Source: an uncultured Bacteroidota bacterium (GTDB lineage: Bacteria; Bacteroidota; Bacteroidia; JADZBD01). From it: DNA of 64,000 nucleotides. Below, one piece after another: positions 54,467 through 62,943 of this stretch. The notes below the pieces were generated by a model, which did not search any database, was not told the DNA's origin, and saw only the letters and a list, made by a program, of their open reading frames with translations. The number at the start of each line of letters is the position of its first letter. The first letter of the stretch is position 1. The position numbers were made by a program, and so were the translations under genes. The stretch spans positions 1 through 64,000 of the forward strand of contig CALEYQ010000069.1 in NCBI GenBank assembly GCA_937924855.1, given 5' to 3'.

Positions 54467-55423
54467 TTATTTTGAAGCCCTTGCCGTATAGCAAGCTTCT
54501 TCGCTACGGAAAAAATTTATCTTTCCGAATCCGGTTTTCGAAAGCATTGTTTTAAATTCCTCTTCTGAGTAACGGGCAGCATTCGATGGAGAATACCAAT
54601 CGTAGTTGGTGGCCACTGAAATCTCAGTCCCCAATTTTTCATTCCAGAAACACTTAACAAAATTCCAATAAATAAATCTTTGAAGGTCTTGCCTTCCTCC
54701 CTTTATTCCCATGATAGGAATATCGGGGAAGTCTATTTCAATATTAAGTTCCGAAAGCACTTTTCCGAGTTTGGTAAGGGCGGCAGACATTTCCATTTTT
54801 TCAGCTTCAGAGTAGCCATGGGTTGCTTTTCGAAAATAATCGTCGAGAAGTTCTCTAGGTAAAGCTTTTTTTCGATACACATAAACTGCGAGGTCGCCTG
54901 ATCCATCAATAATCCGGGCAAATTCCCTTAAGGTTTTTTCCGGATCCTCAGTGTGTTGCAACACCTGATCACAACTGATATAATTAATTGAACCATCTTT
55001 AAAGCCTGTTTGGGCCAAATCCCCTCGCACATAATACAAGTTCGGAATATGCTTAAAGTTTTCGGCAGCCAACAAAGCACCTTCCGAAATATCCATACCT
55101 ATTACAACAGATTCGGGGGCAAGCTCTGCAAACCAGGCAGCCTTATAACCAAGGCCGGACCCGGCGTCGAGAATAACACGCTTGGCCCTTAGAAACTTCT
55201 TAAGGTTTTCCTCCGTTTCAAAACCATATAATTTCAAATACCAATCCTTTTGAAAATTCCAGGCCAGGTCCCTTTCGCCGGACTTATTTACCAGGTTCCA
55301 TTGAAAATTATAGGAATCCCTAACCTGATCCTGGTTTAGCTTGCCTGATTCAAAACCCGGCAAAACAAATAAGTTTTTTCCTTTCTTTTCAAAGGCAGAA
55401 TCGAACAGCTTTTCAATGTTCAT
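54467..55423 (-). CDS. Class I SAM-dependent methyltransferase
   Basis: A 318-residue protein with an N-terminal region of about 75 residues (NLFVLPGFESGKLNQDQVRDSY), then motif I VILDAGSGLGYKAAW, GMDISEGAL and ISCDQVLQHTEDPEKTLREFARI. Longer than a bare methyltransferase core because of N- and C-terminal additions. Overlaps the upstream acyltransferase gene by 4 bp. Substrate unknown. Confidence 0.85.
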   Translation of the reverse strand: MNIEKLFDSAFEKKGKNLFVLPGFESGKLNQDQVRDSYNFQWNLVNKSGERDLAWNFQKDWYLKLYGFETEENLKKFLRAKRVILDAGSGLGYKAAWFAELAPESVVIGMDISEGALLAAENFKHIPNLYYVRGDLAQTGFKDGSINYISCDQVLQHTEDPEKTLREFARIIDGSGDLAVYVYRKKALPRELLDDYFRKATHGYSEAEKMEMSAALTKLGKVLSELNIEIDFPDIPIMGIKGGRQDLQRFIYWNFVKCFWNEKLGTEISVATNYDWYSPSNAARYSEEEFKTMLSKTGFGKINFFRSEEACYTARASK

Positions 55424-55983
55424 TTGAAATAATTTAAAGTAACGGACTCTCCCTCAACAACAACGGTTCCTACCACTTTCGCAGGAATTCCCAGAGCAAT
55501 GGAATTATCGGGAATATCAGATGTAACTATGGCATTGGCGCCGATTAAACAATGGTTTCCTATTTTTACACCCTTAGTAATCATGGCGTGAGTGCCAATA
55601 AAGCAACAATCGCCGATTTCAATGGCGCCATATTCATATTTTGCTTTCCCACCGCTAAGGGCCCATTTAACAGAATCGTGGCTGACAATCTGAACCCCGG
55701 AAGAAATGCTACAGAAACTTCCAATCTTTACCCCTCCACTGCCATCGATGGCCGTGTAGGGACCAATCCAGGTATTTTCGCCTACCTGGACATCACCCAG
55801 AATAGTTGCGGTATTATATACCGTAATGTTCTTTCCTTCTCCAAACAAAAAAGCCCCCCTCTCCTTCCAGTCCGTTAAATCCTCAACGAATGGATTAACA
55901 CGAGAGTATTTTTGATAGCTCCTGTTTCTCAGACTTACCTGAGCCTCTTTCAATCGGTCAATAAATTCATCAATGTTTTCCAT
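55420..55983 (-). CDS. Left-handed beta-helix (hexapeptide) acyltransferase
   Basis: A 187-residue protein with a short helical N-terminus (to about residue 50) and hexapeptide repeats: VGENTWIGPYTAIDG, VKIGSFCSISSGVQI, IEIGDCCFIGTHAMI, VKIGNHCLIGANAIV, closing with ALGIPAKVVG. The His in VSHDSV is the probable catalytic base. Typical of acetyl- or other acyltransferases acting on sugar nucleotides. It is 11 bp from the Rossmann gene upstream. Confidence 0.88.
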   Translation of the reverse strand: MENIDEFIDRLKEAQVSLRNRSYQKYSRVNPFVEDLTDWKERGAFLFGEGKNITVYNTATILGDVQVGENTWIGPYTAIDGSGGVKIGSFCSISSGVQIVSHDSVKWALSGGKAKYEYGAIEIGDCCFIGTHAMITKGVKIGNHCLIGANAIVTSDIPDNSIALGIPAKVVGTVVVEGESVTLNYFK

Positions 55984-55994
55984 GGCTGGGAGAA

Positions 55995-57092
55995 TTAATC
56001 CCTGTTAAAGTTAAAATTAAAAAAACCCCCCGGAAAATCCTGCCCGATACCATGTTCAACACAGGCTGCAATGGCTACTTCCGGAGATTTCCCTGATTTA
56101 CGGGCTTTAGCGGCTATTTCACCCACTTTCAACCCGGCCGCATTTAATATTATGGCTGGTTCCCACCCCAAATTCACGGTTTCATAGGTCATGTACCCAA
56201 AGGGATTAAATTTCGCAGGATATGTATCTATTCCCACCTTAACCAGCTCTTCCCTGTTCATATTACCAGACAGATGAGCCCATTTAACGAAGGGAAATTT
56301 TTCTTTGATCCTGGAAAGGTTCAGGAATCCGCCCTGTCCCGCCAGTTTGTCCGGACAACTGTGCTCCGCAGCAAGAATAGCGTCTACTCTGGGTAAATCC
56401 AGAATCTTTTCCCAGTTGGTATATGAGACGCTTTCCTTTCCCGATTTTTCATTGGAAATCCAATCAAAAGAAATTCCTGTTTTTCTAAAATATCTGGCTA
56501 TTTCGCGGCCGGTAAGACCACTGCCAAGTAATACAATGTGGTTATTGGCAACCTCGCAACCGGTTTCAAAAAGTAGCTTTAATGCGAGAGTTCCGGGGTA
56601 ATCCAGCATTTTTAAAACCGGAGAACTCTCATTAGTTCCAATCACCGGAATTCGCCTTTGCTGAAACGCGGAAATATCTATTTCCCCTTGCCGGACTTCC
56701 CATGCCTCCCACATAAGACACAAAACGGCCTCATGTTTCATCACCGATGCCACGTTTGCGGAAAAAGGCCTTAAAAATCCACTGTTTGTAAAAATATCAC
56801 CACGCTTAATAACCTTATCCTCCAAAGCACCTTTTACGAACTCAACCCGGTCATTGCAATCGGCTTTTCCAAGGAGCTTTTGAATGAAGTCTCTGTTTTC
56901 CTCAAACAACCCGTAGGAAGAATCTCTCCCCACCGCAATCACTTTTGCTCCCGCCATTGCGGCCATTACAGGAGTATAGGCATATGCCTTGCTGGCACAT
57001 TCGGTTATAACCGTAAATCCACCCAAATCAAGCTTCAAACGATTCTGATGATACCGTGCAAGATCAAGATTTCTAAGTTCCACCAAATTCAC
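55995..57092 (-). CDS. Rossmann-fold protein of unknown function
   Basis: A 365-residue cytosolic protein I do not recognise. The first half has VITECASKAYAYTPVMAAMAGAKVIAVGRD, which looks like one alpha/beta domain; the middle has HIVLLGSGLTGREIARYF (about 187-204), a GxGxxG dinucleotide loop. This two-domain plan recalls 2-hydroxyacid dehydrogenases and saccharopine- or alanine-dehydrogenase relatives, but no catalytic signature could be matched. The C-terminal quarter contains YPAKFNPFGYMTYET. The start is GTG. It lies between an FkbM methyltransferase and an acyltransferase, so a glycan-precursor role is likely. Confidence 0.6.
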   Translation of the reverse strand: MNLVELRNLDLARYHQNRLKLDLGGFTVITECASKAYAYTPVMAAMAGAKVIAVGRDSSYGLFEENRDFIQKLLGKADCNDRVEFVKGALEDKVIKRGDIFTNSGFLRPFSANVASVMKHEAVLCLMWEAWEVRQGEIDISAFQQRRIPVIGTNESSPVLKMLDYPGTLALKLLFETGCEVANNHIVLLGSGLTGREIARYFRKTGISFDWISNEKSGKESVSYTNWEKILDLPRVDAILAAEHSCPDKLAGQGGFLNLSRIKEKFPFVKWAHLSGNMNREELVKVGIDTYPAKFNPFGYMTYETVNLGWEPAIILNAAGLKVGEIAAKARKSGKSPEVAIAACVEHGIGQDFPGGFFNFNFNRD

Positions 57093-57116
57093 AATGAAAT
57101 AATTTTGAGAGCCTAA

Positions 57117-58163
57117 TTAAATTCTGGTACTCCTTTTTAAAAACAGATAATTTTTTACGCCCGAAACACGTGATAATGTAACCTCATTGATGGCATACTC
57201 TTCCTTTAAGTAAAAACCTTTTTGCTGAAGCAATATTTTTATCCCATCAATTTCCCCGATTTCAGATTCTATCATACAACTTCGAATGGCTCCGGATTCC
57301 AAAACTTTTTCCGCCCCTTTTAAAATCAGACTCTCCGCTCCATCCACATCAATCTTGAGATAATCAGGCATCGGAAGTTTATAATTGAAAACCATTTCAT
57401 CAAGGGTTTTGGAAATGACGGCCCGTTCAAATTCAACTTCCGAAGCACTAAGGTCTTCACGGCCCGAACTTTCCAGAACCTTTCCATGAGATCCCGGAAA
57501 AAAATTCTGACAATGAAATTTGGCAATCTCAGATTTATCGGAAAGAGCAATGTTAAAACCGTAAAACTTCTTCAATGTATGACGATTTAAATAATAATTA
57601 TGATCCAATATGGCGAAATTCTGGACATCAGGCTCAAAGCAGACCACGGTAAGCTCCCTGCCAAATCCGGCTAAAATTCCATAACAACCGTTTGAAGCCC
57701 CAACATCATAAAACACGGAACCGGCTTCAAAGCTTTCAATCCACTCCAGCATACCGGGCTCAATCTCAAAAATATTCCGTCCAACCTCTTCCAAAAATAA
57801 ATTGGGCGTAAAAAAATGAATTTTATTTCCCTTATAGTCAATTGAAATTTGATCGCCGGAAGCTGGACCTGAAAGAATATCCGCTACAAAAACAGGATTC
57901 TTGAATTTATTCTTTAAAAGGATATCTTTCCAGTATGAACTGGTAATTAAAACAGCAACCCCTTCTGGAATCGATTGGCTTCCCATAACTGGTAATCCTG
58001 AAAACGAACCGCTCTTTACATCATCTACAAATGCCTTAATCGAAAGATCAGGTCGCTCCTTGGAAATTTTTCCGTAAACATATTGCCCATAACTGCCGGC
58101 TCCATATAATACCGCTTGACCTGGAGGTAATTCGGCAATGGACTTAATCGTTTTATAATCCAT
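57117..58163 (-). CDS. FkbM family methyltransferase with N-terminal Rossmann-like domain
   Basis: A 348-residue two-domain protein. Residues 1-100 (AVLYGAGSYGQYVYGKI, AFVDDVKSGSFSGLPVMG) resemble the N-terminal nucleotide-binding domain of NeuD/PglD-type proteins. The rest is an FkbM methyltransferase: VFYDVGASNGCYGIL, VCFEPDVQNFAILDHN, and the hallmark DYLKIDVDGAESLILKGA. FkbM enzymes O-methylate sugars or polyketides. It overlaps the PhyH gene by 11 bp. Confidence 0.85.
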   Translation of the reverse strand: MDYKTIKSIAELPPGQAVLYGAGSYGQYVYGKISKERPDLSIKAFVDDVKSGSFSGLPVMGSQSIPEGVAVLITSSYWKDILLKNKFKNPVFVADILSGPASGDQISIDYKGNKIHFFTPNLFLEEVGRNIFEIEPGMLEWIESFEAGSVFYDVGASNGCYGILAGFGRELTVVCFEPDVQNFAILDHNYYLNRHTLKKFYGFNIALSDKSEIAKFHCQNFFPGSHGKVLESSGREDLSASEVEFERAVISKTLDEMVFNYKLPMPDYLKIDVDGAESLILKGAEKVLESGAIRSCMIESEIGEIDGIKILLQQKGFYLKEEYAINEVTLSRVSGVKNYLFLKRSTRI

Positions 58164-58974
58164 CCAAATATTTTTTTAACTCCTCCCCCGGATTAAAATC
58201 AGGAAATAGCAATTCCTGCCCCGGTTGATATACTATGTAAGGATGAGGATAGGCCCTATTGATAAAAGTACTTTCATAGGCATCATTATACCTGAAATGC
58301 ATAGACCACCGGATTTTTCCTGAAACATTATTACCCGACCTATGAACCAAAAGGGAGTGAAAACAAACCATATCCCCCTTGCTTACCTCAAGACTTTTCC
58401 AGGACTCTTCTTTAATCTTTTCAGAATTTAGCTTACGATACCATTCATCCTTTTCTGAATCAACAAGACCCCAATGATGTGAACCCGGAATAACTTCCAA
58501 AGCGCCCAAATCTTTATCGATATTTATCAGGGGTATCCAGACAACCGTCGAATTAATACTCCCCTGCATACTACGCCAATCCTGATGGGCAGGAGTTTTA
58601 AAATGCCCCTCCTGTTTGGCAATATGGGGGGAATTAAAATACACAATAGGCTTTACACAAATAGTTGGTTTTTCAAGCCCCAAATCCCTCAGTGCTGAAG
58701 TTATAGTTGAATGACCCGAAAAAACAAACAAATCTATTTGGTGCTGACACAATTTTGCTGCACCTATAAAACCCGCATAATCAACTCTAAACAATTCATA
58801 AAGCGCCTTTTCAAAATCCGATTCTGAATCTCCATCTACCTGTATCTTATTTCTCCGGATTTGCCGAAGAAAAAAATCCTTGCAATTGCTCCTGATCTGA
58901 TCCAAAATTTCCTGGGGAAGGAAATTGGGAATCTTCACGAATCCGTTTTTATTATATTCCTCTCTGATTTTCAT
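58153..58974 (-). CDS. Phytanoyl-CoA dioxygenase (PhyH) family protein
   Basis: A 273-residue Fe(II)/2-oxoglutarate oxygenase of the PhyH family. The iron-binding triad can be placed at H and D of TPAHQDW and the His of LLVHRSGNN, and Arg in KIRWSMHFRY may hold 2-oxoglutarate. EEYNKNGFVKIPNFLP at the N-terminus is typical. In polysaccharide loci such enzymes are presumed to hydroxylate or otherwise oxidise a sugar, lipid or acyl group; the substrate is unknown. It follows the deacetylase-like gene by 1 bp. Confidence 0.87.
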   Translation of the reverse strand: MKIREEYNKNGFVKIPNFLPQEILDQIRSNCKDFFLRQIRRNKIQVDGDSESDFEKALYELFRVDYAGFIGAAKLCQHQIDLFVFSGHSTITSALRDLGLEKPTICVKPIVYFNSPHIAKQEGHFKTPAHQDWRSMQGSINSTVVWIPLINIDKDLGALEVIPGSHHWGLVDSEKDEWYRKLNSEKIKEESWKSLEVSKGDMVCFHSLLVHRSGNNVSGKIRWSMHFRYNDAYESTFINRAYPHPYIVYQPGQELLFPDFNPGEELKKYLDGL

Positions 58975-58975
58975 T

Positions 58976-59704
58976 TTAGCTGACTATTTCTGCAAACAAA
59001 TCCGAAATCCCGGGTTGTGGCGAAACAAATTTACTTAAATCCTCCCCTCCCTTCACCGAGGCTGTTTTATAGTTAGTGTAAGCCTCCATAGACCCGGAAT
59101 TCAAAAAAACATGGATGGGATGAAAATTCAACACTTTTAAAAAGGACCCCGGCTTCCTGATCCTCGCTGCCGTTTCAGAAATTTTTCCTTCATTCAAACG
59201 GGAATTAAATAACAATCCATCGTCGGCAAAATACACCGGAGCTTCCACGATTCCATTTAAATGTGCAATGGGACTAATGGTTTCACAATCCGGCAAGTAA
59301 TATTGACTCAAGTGAGTTATACCGGCTTCTTTGTATATTCCCAACCATGAGCCGCTATGGGTCATGGAATGACTCCGCAATACTTCCGCCTGGGGAACAA
59401 TCTCCTTTAAAGCTGCAATGGTTTCGGAAGGACTTTTTGCCCCTTTTTCCTGCTTTAACAAGGGATTGAAATCAGGGTGTAATCCCCATTCTATTTTTTC
59501 CTCTTTGTAATTCCTCTTCAACACTTCACTTTCATGGGTTACAAACAAGGTAAATTTTATACCCGAGACCTTTAACCGCTCAATTACATTTTCAAGAACC
59601 GGTTCCGGAGCCCAGTCCACATCCAGACTCAGAATTCTCTTCCCTTCCCAGGTTTCGGGACGAAGAGGGTCGATTTCTGAAAAATGTATAAATGACTCTT
59701 TCAT
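58976..59704 (-). CDS. Polysaccharide deacetylase-like (NodB-fold) protein
   Basis: A 242-residue protein without a signal peptide. LSLDVDWAPEPVLENVIERL matches the first NodB motif (TFDDG position, here DVDW), and GLHPDFNPL and RSHSMTHSG could supply the His ligands of a metal site; NFHPIHVFLN is near the end. Closest to putative deacetylases found in exopolysaccharide and exosortase-type loci. Being cytosolic, it would work on a precursor. It overlaps the beta-propeller gene by 4 bp. Confidence 0.7.
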   Translation of the reverse strand: MKESFIHFSEIDPLRPETWEGKRILSLDVDWAPEPVLENVIERLKVSGIKFTLFVTHESEVLKRNYKEEKIEWGLHPDFNPLLKQEKGAKSPSETIAALKEIVPQAEVLRSHSMTHSGSWLGIYKEAGITHLSQYYLPDCETISPIAHLNGIVEAPVYFADDGLLFNSRLNEGKISETAARIRKPGSFLKVLNFHPIHVFLNSGSMEAYTNYKTASVKGGEDLSKFVSPQPGISDLFAEIVS

Positions 59705-60615
59705 ATATTTCCTATAGCCAATCCTATCCCATCCTTGCCGAAGGAATTTCCATTATACAACATATAATACCTGCCATCATATTTTACCACATCCATCTTA
59801 TCAATAGCCTCGTTGTCCCAACCGGTAGGTGAAACGGGGATTACATCATCACTGATTCGTTTCCATTTTAAGCCGTCGGAAGACTCTGAAAATCCACAGC
59901 GATATCCCATCCCTCTTTTCTTTAGTGGGAACCAGGCAAGACACTTTTCACCTTCCCTGATAATGGAAGGCCGGGAAATATTGGTTTCGTCTTTTTCAAG
60001 TGCGAAGGCCACCATTCCCTTTCTTTCCCAATTCACCCCATCGGAAGAATGTGCAATTTTTACATCGTATTCCGATTCGGCCATCCCATCCTTAAACCGG
60101 AAGGAAAAACCGGACAAATAATACATGATATACCCCTTTTCAAAAGGCATAACCGTTCCTCCGGAAACCATCCAGGGATCGAATTCACTCCGTTGCATTA
60201 TGGGAGCCGGACTGTATTTCTCAAAGGTAAGGCCACCGTCTTTACTTATAGCCAGACCAATGGCCGTATAAAACAGGGGTTGTTTCAAGCCGGGGTTCCA
60301 ACCCAAATAGTACATATAAACATCCCCATTCCCGGCTTTAATAACACTGCATGCCTGAACTCCGTGGTCATCAAAAAAACCCCAGGGTCCGGGACTAAGG
60401 ACCGGTTCAATGGAGCGATTTTTTATTTTAAGAGGGTCATTGATATCGAATTCAAAAAAACCAACATAGGTGCGATTATCTTTATCACGGGAAGTAAAAT
60501 AAATCCTGTAATCCGTTCCGCCCAGATGAAAGTATGTGGGCAGGGCCGCATGGCTGTGCTGCCAGAACAAGGAGCTGTCAGGCTTAAACAAAATTCCTTT
60601 TTTCTCCCAATTCAT
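59701..60615 (-). CDS. Five-bladed beta-propeller protein (GH43/GH32/GH130-like)
   Basis: A 304-residue protein with no signal peptide and repeated blades: YRIYFTSRDKDNRTYVG, VYMYYLGWNP, EFDPWMVSGGTVM, YIMYYLSG, YDVKIAHSSDGVNWERKG, GYRCGFSESSDGLKWKR and YMLYNGNSFG. The propeller and the aspartates in DDHG and FDPW suit glycoside-hydrolase or phosphorylase-type active sites. A hydrolase in a biosynthetic locus and in the cytosol suggests a role on a sugar donor or in transfer. Exact family uncertain. Confidence 0.7.
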   Translation of the reverse strand: MNWEKKGILFKPDSSLFWQHSHAALPTYFHLGGTDYRIYFTSRDKDNRTYVGFFEFDINDPLKIKNRSIEPVLSPGPWGFFDDHGVQACSVIKAGNGDVYMYYLGWNPGLKQPLFYTAIGLAISKDGGLTFEKYSPAPIMQRSEFDPWMVSGGTVMPFEKGYIMYYLSGFSFRFKDGMAESEYDVKIAHSSDGVNWERKGMVAFALEKDETNISRPSIIREGEKCLAWFPLKKRGMGYRCGFSESSDGLKWKRISDDVIPVSPTGWDNEAIDKMDVVKYDGRYYMLYNGNSFGKDGIGLAIGNI

Positions 60616-60616
60616 C

Positions 60617-61240
60617 TTATTTCCGAACCGTTATAGTCCATTCAAAAAGGGGATAATCGTGCAGTAAATTCACCTTTCGGGAAAGTCGCTTTTTGCAAAA
60701 ATCAAAGAAAACAAAAGGATCGGCGTAATACAGGTTTTTCGCTTTAAAATCCACATAGCTCGTAAGAAGATTGAAGGAAATTCCTTTCCCCGAGTTTTCA
60801 AACATTTCAACAAGGGTCCTTTTAATATACTTCTCCCATTTCTTTTTATCCTCCCCGAAGGCAACATTAAAAATACCCGAGGTAATAGTATAATCTGCTT
60901 TGGTGGTGATTTCAGAGCTGCAAATCAGGCTTACCCGCTTATCGGAAATATATTTCCCCGCGGCCGCAATCATTTTTTCGCTGATATCATACCCGTAAAA
61001 CTTTCGAACCTTGAAATCATTCTTAATAAGGTATCGAAACAACTCGCCATACCCGCATCCCAATTCATTTATGGTAAAGGGCCGGGAGGGATTATCCACC
61101 ACCGAAAGCAGCTTTTCAAACCGTAACAATTGGGATTTTTTATCCGGCCAGCCAACGCTTTTCGAGCTGAGGCCATGGGTCTCCAGATTGGAATCGTACA
61201 ATTCCTTTATTTTATCAAGCTTACTGTTTTTTGGGGACAT
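60617..61240 (-). CDS. Class I SAM-dependent methyltransferase
   Basis: From the ATG at 61240 (MSPKNSKLDKIKELYDSNL) a 207-residue protein; earlier starts lie deeper in the upstream gene. Motif I NELGCGYGELFRYL, YGYDISEKMIAAA, and TITSGIFNVAFG are visible. The short core and divergent later motifs leave the substrate open. It ends 1 bp before the propeller gene begins and overlaps the NeuD-like gene by 20 bp. Confidence 0.8.
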   Translation of the reverse strand: MSPKNSKLDKIKELYDSNLETHGLSSKSVGWPDKKSQLLRFEKLLSVVDNPSRPFTINELGCGYGELFRYLIKNDFKVRKFYGYDISEKMIAAAGKYISDKRVSLICSSEITTKADYTITSGIFNVAFGEDKKKWEKYIKRTLVEMFENSGKGISFNLLTSYVDFKAKNLYYADPFVFFDFCKKRLSRKVNLLHDYPLFEWTITVRK

Positions 61241-61874
61241 ATTCAGTGGCTTTTTGGCCGATAAATGTAAGACCATCGGAAGTGTCTTTAACAATCAGGC
61301 AGCCGGCTCCCAGGGTATTGAACTTCCCTATTTTAACACCGTCTCTCAGCGTGGAATTTACCCCCAGAAATGAGTTTGCCCCAATCCGGCAATGCCCCGA
61401 AATAACCACATGAGATGAGACAAAGCAGTTTTCCTCAATTACCGAGTGGTGACCGATATGATTTCCACTCCACAGGATGCAGTTGTCACCGATTTCAACG
61501 AAAGGCTGGATGGTATTGTCTTCAAAAATAAAACAGTTTTTACCAATGCTTTTCGCGTAGTTGGTAGCCCTGCTACTAATGTAGGTAAGCAAATGATAAC
61601 CTTTTTTCTCCGCCAGATCAAAAAACTTCCTACGGGTTTGATTCTGGTTGTTATATCCAATGGCGATATGCATATCGCAAACTGAAGGAGGATAATTCTT
61701 TTCCAATTCTTCAAACGCAACAAAAGGTTTACCATAAATTTCAGGCTGGGAAACGAATTCCCGTGTACTGGTAAAAGCAACTACTTCATATTCGCTATCG
61801 GCCTCAAGCAGGAAAGCCATCACTTCGGCCTGACCCGAGGATCCGAAAATTACGGCCTTTTTACTTTTCTTCAT
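61221..61874 (-). CDS. NeuD/PglD-like sugar O- or N-acyltransferase
   Basis: A 217-residue two-domain protein: an N-terminal Rossmann-like domain (KAVIFGSSGQAEVMAFLL, 1-85) and a C-terminal left-handed beta-helix (CILWSGNHIGHHSVIEENCF, SGHCRIGANSFLGVNSTL, VKIGKFNTLGAGCLIV). GHHSVI holds the probable catalytic His. Family members acetylate sugar nucleotides such as UDP-4-amino sugars or sialic acids. It overlaps the GNAT gene upstream by 14 bp. Confidence 0.9.
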   Translation of the reverse strand: MKKSKKAVIFGSSGQAEVMAFLLEADSEYEVVAFTSTREFVSQPEIYGKPFVAFEELEKNYPPSVCDMHIAIGYNNQNQTRRKFFDLAEKKGYHLLTYISSRATNYAKSIGKNCFIFEDNTIQPFVEIGDNCILWSGNHIGHHSVIEENCFVSSHVVISGHCRIGANSFLGVNSTLRDGVKIGKFNTLGAGCLIVKDTSDGLTFIGQKATEYVPKKQ

Positions 61875-62943
61875 GCGACTGGGTTAAGGCTGAAAAGGGC
61901 AAAACATAAAAATGAGGATATGCATCACCCAGTTCCGTTGCCGTTAAATTTAGCAAGGATTTATCATAAATCCGGCAATAATATTCATACGGAAAATCCT
62001 GAGCTCCCCATTTCTTTTTGAAGTCATATACCCCCGTTTGGGTTTTCCAGGTTCCTCCCCAGTTCCAGAAAGTAAAGCCTGACTTTACACCCTCCTTCAT
62101 AGCTTCGAAAATCAAAAGGGATGAGGGTTGCAGATTTCTGTACTCATGGAGGGTAGCCGGCGTGAAATACTCAATGGTTTGATTAAAATAAAAAAGTAAT
62201 AAAGCAGCGATAGGTTTTCCTTCTGTCTCGGCAACCCAAACACCATACATTTCCCTGGGTATAAGCTTGCTGACGGATTCAAAAAAACGATAATCTTTTG
62301 CCTTCCCTCCAATCGATTCAATATTCTCTTTATGCACCCGGAATAAAAATTCCATATCGGCCTCATCGTGGGATTTTCTGACTTTAATCCCGGCTTTCAA
62401 AGCTCTCCGGATATTCCGGGGTCGTGGATCATCAAAAAGCGAAACCAAAGCTTCATCATTTGAAATTTCCACGGGAAGAGGAGTTATCTGCCCGATCCTC
62501 TCATCCTTGAAATCAAATTTTAAATTCCCCGAAAACCAGTCTGATACTTCGGGATAAAAGGGATGCGTTACGAAATTTGAAGCCACGCAACCTTCCTTTT
62601 CAATCCAGGCAATTACTTCTTCCGTCAACCGGCTGATGATTTCTTCAACCATATACCCGGCAGTATTATTTTTATCGAAAATCACGGAACCATTACTCCC
62701 GTAATAGGGCAAAGAATTGGCCACCTTTCCGTATTTTCCCATTGAAACAGCCAATGGAAAAGCCCCCAAAATATTCCCCTTCTCATCTTTCAGGAAAAAA
62801 CATATAGTTTGGCAACCGGCATATTGCTCCAACAGATTACGATAAGGCTCAGAATAATATAACCAGGCTTTGTTCAGGCCACTAAAGAAAGAAACTTCTT
62901 CCGCAGCAAAAGGTCCTTTTCTTAAAAAAACTTCAAGGCTCAT
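61861..62943 (-). CDS. FemAB/GNAT-type acyltransferase
   Basis: A 360-residue protein of the double-GNAT FemAB-like superfamily. The second domain has GVWVAETEGKPIAALLLFYFNQTIEYFTPATLHEYRNLQPSSLLIFEAM, followed by FWNWGGTWKTQTGVYDFKKKWG, the signature of FemAB-related proteins of exopolysaccharide loci. Such enzymes transfer amino acids or acyl groups to sugars. Its partner asnB (copy 4) overlaps it by 4 bp; an aminoacyl or amide decoration of the glycan is conceivable. Confidence 0.82.
   Translation of the reverse strand: MSLEVFLRKGPFAAEEVSFFSGLNKAWLYYSEPYRNLLEQYAGCQTICFFLKDEKGNILGAFPLAVSMGKYGKVANSLPYYGSNGSVIFDKNNTAGYMVEEIISRLTEEVIAWIEKEGCVASNFVTHPFYPEVSDWFSGNLKFDFKDERIGQITPLPVEISNDEALVSLFDDPRPRNIRRALKAGIKVRKSHDEADMEFLFRVHKENIESIGGKAKDYRFFESVSKLIPREMYGVWVAETEGKPIAALLLFYFNQTIEYFTPATLHEYRNLQPSSLLIFEAMKEGVKSGFTFWNWGGTWKTQTGVYDFKKKWGAQDFPYEYYCRIYDKSLLNLTATELGDAYPHFYVLPFSALTQSHEEK

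Noticed and set aside
60049..60636. A 195-residue plus-strand reading frame
   Set aside because: Lies wholly opposite the beta-propeller gene; composition and lack of motifs mark it as a shadow.
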